A stretch of DNA of 64,000 bases from Prevotella sp. UBA2725 (lineage in GTDB: Bacteria; Bacteroidota; Bacteroidia; Bacteroidales; Bacteroidaceae): assembly GCA_002353825.1 (NCBI GenBank), contig DEKJ01000049.1:15243-79242 (forward strand). Direction: 5' to 3'. Shown here in pieces: positions 17,891 to 25,756 of the stretch; the first letter of the stretch is position 1, and each line of letters begins with the position of its first letter. The translations under genes were made by a program, and so were the position numbers. The notes beneath the pieces are model-generated. The model ran no database searches, had not been told where the DNA came from, and worked only from the letters and a program-made list of their open reading frames with translations.

Positions 17891-17978
17891 ACATATGCGT
17901 CGCAATTCCGTCTCATATGCGTCGCGTTACCGCCCTATATGCGTCGCGTTACCGCCCCATATGTGACGCGTTATCGAT
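17891..17978. repeat. 22-bp tandem repeat array 2
   Basis: Four 22-bp units (17891-17912, 17913-17934, 17935-17956, 17957-17978) with core CATATGCGTCGCGTTACCGC, between a membrane-protein gene and the DUF438 gene. The reverse complement of the unit is closely related to the unit of array 3 at 37871-37936. No unique spacers are present. Confidence 0.9.
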
Positions 17979-18059
17979 CAAGCGCTTCTAACCGTTAAAC
18001 ATTACTAAATCTGCTGGTTGCATACACAAATGTTACCGCGGGCGACTTTTTTTCCTTCG

Positions 18060-18067
18060 TACCTTTG
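18060..18067 (+). promoter_or_regulatory. -7 box for DUF438 protein gene
   Basis: TACCTTTG, 23 bp before the ATG at 18091. Confidence 0.65.
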
Positions 18068-18090
18068 CCGAAAAATCAAAGATATTAGCT

Positions 18091-19638
18091 ATGGAAAAGA
18101 AAAAGATAAACCTCTCAAGCTCTGTGTTCGCACTTGTTCATCAATATCCGGAGATTGTAGACATCATGGCACCCTTAGGATTCGAAGAGATGCGCAAGAA
18201 AGCCGTCGTCAACTCCATGGGTAAGTTCATGACCATTCCCAAAGGTGCAAAGGTGAAACACGTCGACCTCGACATCATCAAGAAAGCGTTGGAGGAGCAT
18301 GGCTTTGAGATTGTCGAAGGCCAACAGACCCAGCCGTTGACGACCTCCCGGATCCGCCCGTTGCAGAAGGTAGCAAACATTTTCTCCCGCAAGAGTTCGC
18401 TGTCGGAGGAGCGCATGGGCTTGCTCAAGAGCTATCTCAAACGCCTCGGCACGGGAGAGGATCTCGAGGCAGTGCGTGCTGACTTCGTGGCTAACTTCAA
18501 GGACGTGGAGGCATCGGACATCATGAAAGCCGAGCAAGAGCTCATCGCCGAGGGCCAGCCCGTGCGCGACGTGCAGAAGCTCTGCGATGTCCACTCCGCC
18601 CTCTTCCACGGCAACACCCGTGAGGAGCAGATCGCCAACGCGGAGAAAGCCGCAGAAGACGGACTACGCCGCGAGCAGGCTGTCGTGCGTGAGGCGCATG
18701 AGAACAGAAGCAAAGCCGCAGAACTCATCGACATCCCCGGTCATCCACTGCGTACTTTCACTCAAGAGAACGAAGCGCTGAAACCGCTCATCGTCGAGGC
18801 TGAAAAGAAATTGGAAGATGGAGAAAACATCCGTCAGCTCCTGCCGCGCATCCGTGAGGTGGCACTCCACTATGCGAAGAAAGGCGACCTACTCTACCCT
18901 TTGCTGGCCACACGTTACGACATCACGGGCCCGAGTCAGGTCATGTGGTCTGTCGACGACGAGATCCGCGACGCCTTCGCCCGTCTCATCAAGAACACCG
19001 AAGACAACAAGGAATGGAACGAGAAAGTCGCTGCTACCCTACAGCGCGCTCGCGAGATGATCTATAAAGAGCGGAACATCCTCTTCCCTATCTGTGCCGC
19101 TCACTTCACAGAAGACGAATGGAAACAAATCTACCGCGACAGTCAGGACTATCCTGTCTGTCTCGGCGTAGAACATGAGAGATGGGAGGATGCTGAGAAG
19201 GCCAGCGCTGAAAGTACTGTCCCATCAGAAGAACTGAACGCTGACGAGATTGTCATGCCCGGTGGCCATCTCACGCTGGCTCAGCTCACTGCCATGCTCA
19301 ACACGATACCCTTGGAGATCAGTTTTGTCGATGCTGACGACTATAATCGTTTCTTCAATGAAGGTCCGAAACTCTTCAAGCGCCCGTCCATGGCCATCGA
19401 CCGGAAAGTCTTCTCTTGCCACCCGCCAAAGATCCAGCCGATGGTACAAGCCATCATCAACGATTTCCGAAATGGGAAGCGCGACGAGGTGCCGGTATGG
19501 ATGGAGAAGAATGGCCGCACGGTCCTCGTCAACTACATGGCTGTGCGTGACCGTGCCGGTCAATATGTCGGGACCCTCGAGGTCGTGCAAGACATGGAGT
19601 TTGCGAAGAAACACTTTACCTCTCCAAGCCTCCCCTAA
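18091..19638 (+). CDS. DUF1858-DUF438-hemerythrin-like-PAS protein
   Basis: A 515-residue cytoplasmic protein. Residues 1-75 form a DUF1858 domain. About 105-175 form DUF438 (SYLKRLGTGEDLEAVRADF; LCDVHSALFHG). About 215-330 are helical and resemble a hemerythrin HHE region (GHPLRTFTQEN; HYAKKGDLLYPLL). About 390-510 form a PAS domain (LNTIPLEISFVDADDYNRFF). Proteins of this architecture are thought to sense redox or NO, or to bind iron. The NarK/mobA genes at the left of the window fit nitrogen-oxide metabolism, but there is no direct link. The last residues (TSPSLP) and the stop codon come from a GC-rich palindrome at 19619-19661, so the native C-terminus may have been altered. Confidence 0.85.
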   Translation: MEKKKINLSSSVFALVHQYPEIVDIMAPLGFEEMRKKAVVNSMGKFMTIPKGAKVKHVDLDIIKKALEEHGFEIVEGQQTQPLTTSRIRPLQKVANIFSRKSSLSEERMGLLKSYLKRLGTGEDLEAVRADFVANFKDVEASDIMKAEQELIAEGQPVRDVQKLCDVHSALFHGNTREEQIANAEKAAEDGLRREQAVVREAHENRSKAAELIDIPGHPLRTFTQENEALKPLIVEAEKKLEDGENIRQLLPRIREVALHYAKKGDLLYPLLATRYDITGPSQVMWSVDDEIRDAFARLIKNTEDNKEWNEKVAATLQRAREMIYKERNILFPICAAHFTEDEWKQIYRDSQDYPVCLGVEHERWEDAEKASAESTVPSEELNADEIVMPGGHLTLAQLTAMLNTIPLEISFVDADDYNRFFNEGPKLFKRPSMAIDRKVFSCHPPKIQPMVQAIINDFRNGKRDEVPVWMEKNGRTVLVNYMAVRDRAGQYVGTLEVVQDMEFAKKHFTSPSLP

Positions 19639-19661
19639 AGGGGAGGCTTGGTGGGGCTTTT
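19619..19661. repeat. GC-rich palindrome at the DUF438/pcrA convergent junction
   Basis: AAGCCTCCCC, 4-nt loop, GGGGAGGCTT, followed by GGTGGGGCTTTT. It resembles the palindromic elements elsewhere in the window. It supplies the last codons of the DUF438 gene and could terminate transcription of both convergent genes. The pcrA stop codon lies 2 bp beyond it. Confidence 0.65.
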
Positions 19662-19662
19662 A

Positions 19663-22323
19663 TTATACAATCTTGAAGTGTGCGAACTTCAACAGCAGCT
19701 GTTTCTGACCTGTCTGCTCAAACTGCACCGTAGCCTTGCGATTCTCTCCCGAGCCTTCAATGTTAGTCACTGTACCTTTGCCGAAGCGCTGGTGCTCAAT
19801 GACGTCACCAACCTTCAGCGCAGAGGCCTGAGAAGAGGCAGAGGAGGATGCACTGTTAGAGGCTTCAGCCCGCCCACCGTTCGTCATAGCCCGCGACACC
19901 CTCGACCAGCGTCCGCTTTGTTTCAGTTTCTGCTCGAAAGAGGCTGAGAAGGGATTGACAGCTTGTTCGGCGCGATGCGGAGCCGTAGCTTTCGGCTTGG
20001 GATCAGCCATAAACTGCCCCGCCACAGGACGAGAGTTCTGCATGCGGCTGCTACGCTGTGTATAGCCATCGCCCCAGGCATGATAACCGGTGTAGGGCCG
20101 GTCAATCTCATAATCTTCATCGCGCGAGGAACCACCCCAAGAAGAACGCGAGTCACCCCACGATGAACGGCTCGACTCGCCCCATGAAGAGAAGCTGGAA
20201 CCACTGCGGCCGCCCTCAACTTTTGTCTCGGTAAATTTAGAATCAATCTCTGCGATGAACCTGCTGGGATTGACGAAAGCATCCATCTTGCCATAACGCC
20301 AGCGCGTGTGCGCCCACGTGAGGTAACAGTGTTTCTCAGCACGCGTGATGGCAACATAGAGCAGACGACGCTCCTCCTCGAGGTCTTTCGGATTGTCGAG
20401 GGAGAGCAAACTCGGGAAGATGTTCTCCTCAAGGCCCACAACAAAGACGGTATTAAATTCCAGACCTTTAGCTGCATGGATCGTCATAAGTGTCACCTTG
20501 TCGTCGGAGTCGTCATCACTATCGGCATCGGTCATGAGCGACACCGTCTGCAAGTAATCCGTCAAATGGGTGTATTCGCCATTGCCATCCTCCTGCTGAG
20601 CCTGAACAAACGACGCCATACCCGAGACAAGGGAGTCGACATTCTCGCGACGGGCATCACCCTCCGCGCTCTTGTCTTGTGCGAGGTCGGCTTTGATACC
20701 TGCCTTGTCGATGATCTCTTCGCCGAGCGTCAGCGCGTCTTTCTGCTGGGCCTCAGCGATGAACGACTGGATAAGGTTACGGAAGCCAAGGAGCTTCGCC
20801 ATCGTGCCTTTGTTGACATCGAGCCCGTTCTCCACCGGATGGCAGATCGTCTCCCACAGGCTCACGCCACTCTGCTCTGCTGCTGCAACGATCTTCTGGA
20901 TCGTCGTGTTGCCGATGCCACGGGCGGGATAATTGATGATACGGCGGAAGGCCTCTTCATCGTCAGGGTTGACGACGAGACGATAGTAAGCGATGATGTC
21001 TTTGATCTCCTTGCGTTGATAGAAACTCAAGCCGCCATAGATACGGTAGTTGGCACCCATACCTACCTCAGGCTTGCGCATTTCTTCCTCGAAAGTACGG
21101 CTCTGTGCGTTCGTGCGGTAGAGGATGGCAAAGTCTTTATAATGTAAGTTTTCCTCCTTCATAAGCCGTTTGATCTCGCGGCAGACGATGCTCGCCTCGC
21201 GTTTGTCGGAGATAGTCTCATAGATGATAACCTTCTCACCCTCATCATTCTTACTATACACATCCTTGTCTATCTGGTTGCGGTTGTGCTTCATGAGCGA
21301 GTTGGCAGCAGCTACGATATTCTGTGTCGAACGATAGTTCTGTTCGAGCTTAAAGAGTTTGGCTGTGGGATAGATCTTATTGAACTTGAGAATATTAGCG
21401 ATGTTAGCCCCACGGAAGGCATAGATACTTTGATAGTCATCGCCTACGACACAGACATGCGGATTGTCCTTCGTAAGCAGTTCGACGATACACTGCTGCG
21501 CATAGTTCGTGTCCTGGTACTCATCGACGAGGACATAAGAGAACCGTGCAGCGTATTTCTGCCGGATTTCCTCATGCTCCTTAAACAGTCGGTAGGTCTC
21601 CACGAGCAGGTCGTCGAAGTCCATGGCGTTGGCCTGGCGCAGGCGCTGCTGATAAGAGACGAAGATCTTGTAGGTCTCCGGCATGTTTCGGCGGCGGTCG
21701 CGTTGCAGGGCATCACCGTCCTCGGCATACTGTGAGGGCCCGCACAGATGGTTCTTTGCCATGGAGATAGCGGCATGGACCGTGGCAGGCTTGTAGGTCT
21801 TGTCGTCGAGGCCCATCGACTTGAGGATATTCTTAATGAGCGAACGAGAGTCGGCCTCATCATAGATGGTGAAGTCGGAGTTGTAGCCGATAGCCTTCGC
21901 TTCGATGCGGAGAATATGGGAGAAGACAGAATGGAATGTACCCATCTGCAAATACTTGGCGCGCTCCTCCCCCACGAGGCCTGCGATACGGTCTTTCATC
22001 TCTCTCGCCGCCTTATTGGTGAAAGTCAAGGCAAGGATATTCCACGGCTTGAGATCATAGTGTTGCAGCAGATATGCAATCTTATACGTCAGCACGCGCG
22101 TCTTGCCCGACCCGGCACCGGCAATGACGAGCTGAGGAGAAGAGCAGTAGGTGACGGCAGCGAGCTGAGCGGGAGAAAGCAAAGATGAGAAAGAAAATGT
22201 AGAGCTGCCGGCCCCACCCCTACCCCTCCCCCATCCAGGGGAGGGAGAGATTACCTTTTCGGGTGCATTGCTACCGCTATTTGTAGCTAATTTATTCTCA
22301 AAATCATTCAGTTCGTTTGCCAT
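19663..22323 (-). CDS. pcrA: UvrD/PcrA-type 3'-5' DNA helicase
   Basis: An 886-residue superfamily 1A helicase for repair and replication-fork clearance. Walker A is AGAGSGKT near residue 70, motif II is DEYQDTN, motif III is GDDYQSIYAFRGA, and the C-terminal VTLMTIHAAKGLEF and LYVAITRAEK complete the core. The C-terminal Tudor-like domain is GDVIEHQRFGKGTV...FAHFKIV. It is longer than usual (about 720-780). The N-terminus carries an extra segment with a repeat-derived peptide (residues 24-38, PSPGWGRGRGGA). The linker contains four SSWG repeats (about 690-715). Transcription runs from 22323 toward the DUF438 gene. Confidence 0.93.
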   Translation of the reverse strand: MANELNDFENKLATNSGSNAPEKVISPSPGWGRGRGGAGSSTFSFSSLLSPAQLAAVTYCSSPQLVIAGAGSGKTRVLTYKIAYLLQHYDLKPWNILALTFTNKAAREMKDRIAGLVGEERAKYLQMGTFHSVFSHILRIEAKAIGYNSDFTIYDEADSRSLIKNILKSMGLDDKTYKPATVHAAISMAKNHLCGPSQYAEDGDALQRDRRRNMPETYKIFVSYQQRLRQANAMDFDDLLVETYRLFKEHEEIRQKYAARFSYVLVDEYQDTNYAQQCIVELLTKDNPHVCVVGDDYQSIYAFRGANIANILKFNKIYPTAKLFKLEQNYRSTQNIVAAANSLMKHNRNQIDKDVYSKNDEGEKVIIYETISDKREASIVCREIKRLMKEENLHYKDFAILYRTNAQSRTFEEEMRKPEVGMGANYRIYGGLSFYQRKEIKDIIAYYRLVVNPDDEEAFRRIINYPARGIGNTTIQKIVAAAEQSGVSLWETICHPVENGLDVNKGTMAKLLGFRNLIQSFIAEAQQKDALTLGEEIIDKAGIKADLAQDKSAEGDARRENVDSLVSGMASFVQAQQEDGNGEYTHLTDYLQTVSLMTDADSDDDSDDKVTLMTIHAAKGLEFNTVFVVGLEENIFPSLLSLDNPKDLEEERRLLYVAITRAEKHCYLTWAHTRWRYGKMDAFVNPSRFIAEIDSKFTETKVEGGRSGSSFSSWGESSRSSWGDSRSSWGGSSRDEDYEIDRPYTGYHAWGDGYTQRSSRMQNSRPVAGQFMADPKPKATAPHRAEQAVNPFSASFEQKLKQSGRWSRVSRAMTNGGRAEASNSASSSASSQASALKVGDVIEHQRFGKGTVTNIEGSGENRKATVQFEQTGQKQLLLKFAHFKIV
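22211..22254. repeat. GC-rich palindromic element inside pcrA coding region
   Basis: CCCCACCCCTACCCCTCCCC, then CATCCAGGGGAGGG. On the pcrA strand it is translated in frame as PSPGWGRGRGGA (part of residues 24-38). It is the same element as at 25828 inside addA and at several intergenic sites. Confidence 0.9.
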
Positions 22324-22356
22324 GATTAAAATTACAGTATATATTTTGTATCTGCA

Positions 22357-22418
22357 AATTATTGTTTATCTCGGTAATCTGCCCCTCCCCTGGATGGGGG
22401 AGGGGTGGGGGTGGGGCC
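22357..22418. repeat. Extended GC-rich palindromic element, intergenic
   Basis: Minus-oriented copy between mtgA and pcrA. The GC-rich palindrome (CCCCTCCCCTGGATGGGG...) is preceded by an AT-rich tail that, reverse-complemented, reads ATTACCGAGATAAACAATAA. The same tail occurs beside the copies at 25593 and 45842. The copy abuts the mtgA stop codon. Confidence 0.85.
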
Positions 22419-22420
22419 TG

Positions 22421-23131
22421 CTAGTACGTCCCCCCTACTGCCGTCTTGGGGTCGTAGTCCTCACCCTCCTTCGGGAACGAAGGGATGAAGCGCATGTTCG
22501 CCATGATCTGCCGCTGGCGTTTGCGCATGTAAGCACTGGGATATTTAGATGAGAACTTACGGGGGTTAGGGAGAGTAGCGGCGATAAGGGCACAGTCAGC
22601 ACGCGACAACTGATCAGGGAGCTTGCCGAAGTTAAGTTCCGCACAAGCTGCCACCCCATAGATGCTCGGTCCCATCTCGATAGAGTTGAGATAGACCTCC
22701 ATGATACGCTGCTTGCTCCAGAAAAGCTCCATCAAAGCCGTGAAATAGACCTCAAAGCCTTTGCGCACCCACGAACGACCGGGCCAGAGAAAAACATTCT
22801 TCGCCGTCTGCTGCGAGATCGTGCTCGCACCGTGCTTGCGTCCTCCCCTCATGTTGTTTTGTGCTGCTTTACCTATAGCATTAAAGTCGAAGCCATGATG
22901 CAGAAGGAACCGGGAGTCCTCACTGGCCATGACAGCCACCGGCATGTGGGGTGACATCTCGTCGAGCGAGATCCAGTGATGGTGGATTGTCAATGAACCG
23001 TTCTGAAAGCAACGGATGACCATCAATGGCGTGATATAAACGGGAATAAAACGATAAGCTATAACAGCAAGAATGGTGGAGGCGAAAAAGGCCCCCACCA
23101 CCCAACGTATGATTTTACGAAAACGTAACAT
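22421..23131 (-). CDS. mtgA: Monofunctional biosynthetic peptidoglycan transglycosylase
   Basis: A 236-residue GT51 glycosyltransferase that polymerises lipid II into glycan strands. One N-terminal membrane anchor (about 8-30) is followed by the GT51 core: ASEDSRFLLHHGFD with catalytic Glu71, then GASTISQQTAKNVFLWPGRSW, then FWSKQRIMEVYLNSIEMG. There is no transpeptidase domain, so it is MtgA rather than a class A PBP. The ATG at 23131 is used; the TTG three bases earlier is less likely. It lies 44 bp downstream of the OmpA lipoprotein gene on the same strand and is probably co-transcribed with it. Confidence 0.93.
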   Translation of the reverse strand: MLRFRKIIRWVVGAFFASTILAVIAYRFIPVYITPLMVIRCFQNGSLTIHHHWISLDEMSPHMPVAVMASEDSRFLLHHGFDFNAIGKAAQNNMRGGRKHGASTISQQTAKNVFLWPGRSWVRKGFEVYFTALMELFWSKQRIMEVYLNSIEMGPSIYGVAACAELNFGKLPDQLSRADCALIAATLPNPRKFSSKYPSAYMRKRQRQIMANMRFIPSFPKEGEDYDPKTAVGGTY

Positions 23132-23175
23132 CAATCAGTCTTTGTCATTCAGATTAAAATTACCTGCAATGATCA

Positions 23176-23880
23176 TTACTTCAGCGTGCCATTGTTGGCA
23201 GCGTCAACCATTGCCTGAGAAGCATAGAGGTAAACCTCCACACGACGGCTGGCAGCACGATTCTCAGTACCATCAGCATTTGTGATGAGGTTTGTCTCAC
23301 CATAGCCGGCGTAGTTCTTGATCTGAGAAGAAGGAACAGCGCAGTTGTTCACGAGGAAGTTTCTCACAGCGTTGGCACGGTTCTGAGAGAGCTTGAGGTT
23401 TACATCGTCAGAGCCATCAGAAGAAGCATAACCCTGAATGTCGACAGAGCAAGTAGGATTGTTCTTCAGCACAGAAGAGAACTGTGTGAGATCCTTGATA
23501 GCACCGCTCTGCAGGTCATACTTGCCGACCTTGAAGAGAATACCGTTATCGAAAGTCACCTTGACAGCCTTCAGGCCATTAGCATCGGTCACGGTCTCAA
23601 CCTTGGCATTCTCAACTTTCTTAGCCTCCTCAGCGACCTTGTCCATGTGACGGCCGATGAGCGTACCAGCACCTGCACCAACAGCACTACCGATAGCAGC
23701 GCCAATGGCAGCTCCCTTACCGTGACCGGCAATAGCGCCGATGACAGAGCCCAGCGCTGCGCCGGCACCTGTGCCGATAAGCGTACCTGTTCCCTGCTTT
23801 GTGGAGCAGCTTGTGAACGAGAAACCACTAACGATTGTAAGCATGCACATTCCGAGTGCAATAGACTTTGCGTTCTTCAT
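23176..23880 (-). CDS. OmpA-family lipoprotein with glycine-zipper segment
   Basis: A 234-residue lipoprotein. The signal peptide ends in a lipobox (FTSC, Cys25). Residues 30-78 are a glycine/alanine-rich zipper (GTGAGAALGSVIGAIAGHG...), likely membrane-inserting or oligomerising. About 115-220 form an OmpA C-terminal domain binding peptidoglycan (VDIQGYASSDGSDDVNLKLSQNRA; NRAASRRVEV). It is YiaD-like. It probably anchors the outer membrane to the wall, and the mtgA neighbour supports an envelope role. The promoter is at 23934-23941. Confidence 0.9.
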   Translation of the reverse strand: MKNAKSIALGMCMLTIVSGFSFTSCSTKQGTGTLIGTGAGAALGSVIGAIAGHGKGAAIGAAIGSAVGAGAGTLIGRHMDKVAEEAKKVENAKVETVTDANGLKAVKVTFDNGILFKVGKYDLQSGAIKDLTQFSSVLKNNPTCSVDIQGYASSDGSDDVNLKLSQNRANAVRNFLVNNCAVPSSQIKNYAGYGETNLITNADGTENRAASRRVEVYLYASQAMVDAANNGTLK

Positions 23881-23933
23881 AATGAATGAATTTATTTATG
23901 TATTAATCTTTGTCTAAACTCTTTTTCTTTGTG

Positions 23934-23941
23934 CAAAGGTA
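23934..23941 (-). promoter_or_regulatory. -7 box for OmpA lipoprotein gene
   Basis: TACCTTTG on the minus strand, about 53 bp before the start at 23880. Confidence 0.65.
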
Positions 23942-23984
23942 GTCTTTTTTTGGCAGTTAAGCCCTTTATGCTATCTTTTTTTAT

Positions 23985-23992
23985 TAACTTTG
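23985..23992 (+). promoter_or_regulatory. -7 box for proS
   Basis: TAACTTTG, about 85 bp before the chosen start at 24077. It is divergent from the OmpA lipoprotein promoter. Confidence 0.6.
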
Positions 23993-24076
23993 CGGCAAAA
24001 TTAAACAATAATAAAATTAGGGCATTGCGAAATTGCCTACTCTTGAGTAGGGATTTCCCTAATGTCGAAAAGAATT

Positions 24077-25561
24077 ATGGCAAAAGAACTAAAACAACTG
24101 ACCAAGCGCGCTGACAATTACAGTCAGTGGTACAACGACTTGGTGATGAAAGCCGACCTGGCAGAGATCGCTCCTGTGCGCGGCTGTATGATTATCAAGC
24201 CTTACGGCTATGCTATCTGGGAGAAGATGCAAGCCCAACTCGACAAGATGTTTAAAGCAACAGGCGTTCAGAACGCTTATTTTCCACTCCTTATTCCTGT
24301 GAGCTTCTTCGCCCGCGAGGCTGAGCATGTCAAGGGCTTTGCCAAGGAGAGCGCCGTGGTGACTCACTACCGTCTGAAGGCTACCGACGACGGACAGATT
24401 GTCGTAGACCCTGACGCCAAGCTCGACGAGCCCCTCGTCATCCGTCCTACTTCTGAGACGATGATCTGGCACACGTATAAGAACTGGATCCACTCCTGGC
24501 GCGACCTGCCTATCATGTGCAACCAGTGGTGTAACGTCATGCGCTGGGAGATGCGTACGCGCCCGTTCCTCCGTACCTCTGAGTTCCTCTGGCAGGAGGG
24601 CCACACGGCTCACGCCACGAAGGAAGAGGCTGAGGCTGAGGCACAGAAGATGCTGCATGTCTATGCTGACTTCGTAGAGAACTGGATGGACGTTCCGGTG
24701 CTGCAGGGTGTGAAGAGCCCTACAGAGCGTTTCGCCGGTGCTCTCAACACCTATACCATCGAGGCTATGATGCAGGATGGTAAGGCGCTGCAGAGTGGTA
24801 CGAGCCACTTCCTCGGACAGAACTTCGCCAAGAGCTTCGACGTGCAGTTTCTCAACAAAGACAACAAGCCCGAGTATGTATGGGCTACATCGTGGGGTGT
24901 GTCGACCCGTCTCATGGGTGCACTCATCATGGTGCACTCCGACGACAACGGTCTCGTCCTTCCTCCGAAGCTCGCACCGATCCAGGTCGTCATTGTGCCA
25001 ATCAACAAGAACGCCGAACAGCTCGCTGCTATCACGGCTAAGCTCCAGCCTGTTATCGACAAACTGCGTGAGGACGGCATCAGCGTCAAATACGACGATG
25101 CCGACAACAAACGTCCGGGCTTCAAGTTTGCCGACTATGAGCTCAAGGGTGTGCCTGTGCGTCTCGTCATGGGTGGCCGCGACCTCGAGAACAACACCAT
25201 CGAGATCATGCGCCGTGACACGCTGGAGAAGGAGAACGTCAGCTTCGACGGTATCGTGGAGCGCGTCGAGGATACCCTCAAGGACATGCAGAAAGCGATC
25301 TTCGAGAAAGCCAAGGCTTACCGTGACGCTCACGTCTATGAGTGCAACAACTATGATGAGTTCAAGGAGCGCATCAAAGACGGTGGCTTCTTCCTCTGCC
25401 CCTGGGACGGCACGGCCGAGACCGAGGCTAAGATCAAGGAGGACACGCAGGCTACCATCCGCTGCATCCCCTTCGCCTACGACCAGAATGTCGAGGGCCT
25501 GAAGGATATGGTCAGTGGAAAAGACGCCAAGTACAAGGTCATCGTAGCGAGAGCGTACTAA
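24077..25561 (+). CDS. proS: Prolyl-tRNA synthetase, eukaryote/archaea-like type
   Basis: A 494-residue class II synthetase that charges tRNA-Pro. The N-terminus MAKELKQLTKRADNYSQWYND is typical of Bacteroidales ProRS and decides the start (another ATG is 15 bp upstream). Class II motif 2 is in CNQWCNVMRWEMRTRPFLRTSEFLWQEGHTAH (partly quoted: RWEMRTRPFLRTSEF), and motif 3 lies in VMGGRDLENN and preceding segments. There is no INS editing domain, and a ProRS C-terminal zinc-type domain is present (FFLCPWDGT...; AY at the extreme end). The length is normal for this class. Confidence 0.95.
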   Translation: MAKELKQLTKRADNYSQWYNDLVMKADLAEIAPVRGCMIIKPYGYAIWEKMQAQLDKMFKATGVQNAYFPLLIPVSFFAREAEHVKGFAKESAVVTHYRLKATDDGQIVVDPDAKLDEPLVIRPTSETMIWHTYKNWIHSWRDLPIMCNQWCNVMRWEMRTRPFLRTSEFLWQEGHTAHATKEEAEAEAQKMLHVYADFVENWMDVPVLQGVKSPTERFAGALNTYTIEAMMQDGKALQSGTSHFLGQNFAKSFDVQFLNKDNKPEYVWATSWGVSTRLMGALIMVHSDDNGLVLPPKLAPIQVVIVPINKNAEQLAAITAKLQPVIDKLREDGISVKYDDADNKRPGFKFADYELKGVPVRLVMGGRDLENNTIEIMRRDTLEKENVSFDGIVERVEDTLKDMQKAIFEKAKAYRDAHVYECNNYDEFKERIKDGGFFLCPWDGTAETEAKIKEDTQATIRCIPFAYDQNVEGLKDMVSGKDAKYKVIVARAY

Positions 25562-25592
25562 AGAAGCCCGAAGGCGACCCGATAACCATGCT

Positions 25593-25656
25593 GGCCCCAC
25601 CCCCTCCCCTCCCCCATCCAGGGGAGGGGCTAATTACTTGGATAAACAATAATAAG
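25593..25656. repeat. Extended GC-rich palindromic element, intergenic
   Basis: Plus-oriented copy after proS: CCCCACCCCCTCCCC...ATCCAGGGGAGGGG followed by the conserved tail ATTACTTGGATAAACAATAA. It has nearly the same tail as the copy at 45842-45905. Confidence 0.85.
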
Positions 25657-25692
25657 GATTGATGGATAGCAAATACCCTTCAATCCTTTTCA
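25654..25692 (+). terminator. Terminator-like hairpin after proS
   Basis: AAGGATTGA (25654-25662) pairs with TCAATCCTT (25680-25688), followed by TTCATTTT. It begins where the repeat tail ends. Confidence 0.5.
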
Positions 25693-25756
25693 TTTTATTA
25701 TTCAGTCCAAAATCATCAATCCAAGACTTCCACAACTTTTCAAAAAAAAGAAACTA

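Noticed and set aside
17891..17978. CRISPR-like appearance of the 22-bp arrays
   Set aside because: Units are head-to-tail with no unique spacers, and no cas genes are near.
20308..21147. 279-residue plus-strand open frame inside pcrA
   Set aside because: Shadow of the helicase gene in the opposite direction; composition (many Val/Arg/Leu/Asp) is typical of antisense frames here.
24089..25600. 503-residue open frame on the minus strand across proS
   Set aside because: Lies wholly against a clear ProRS gene; GC-rich third positions keep the opposite frame open. No domain recognisable in it.
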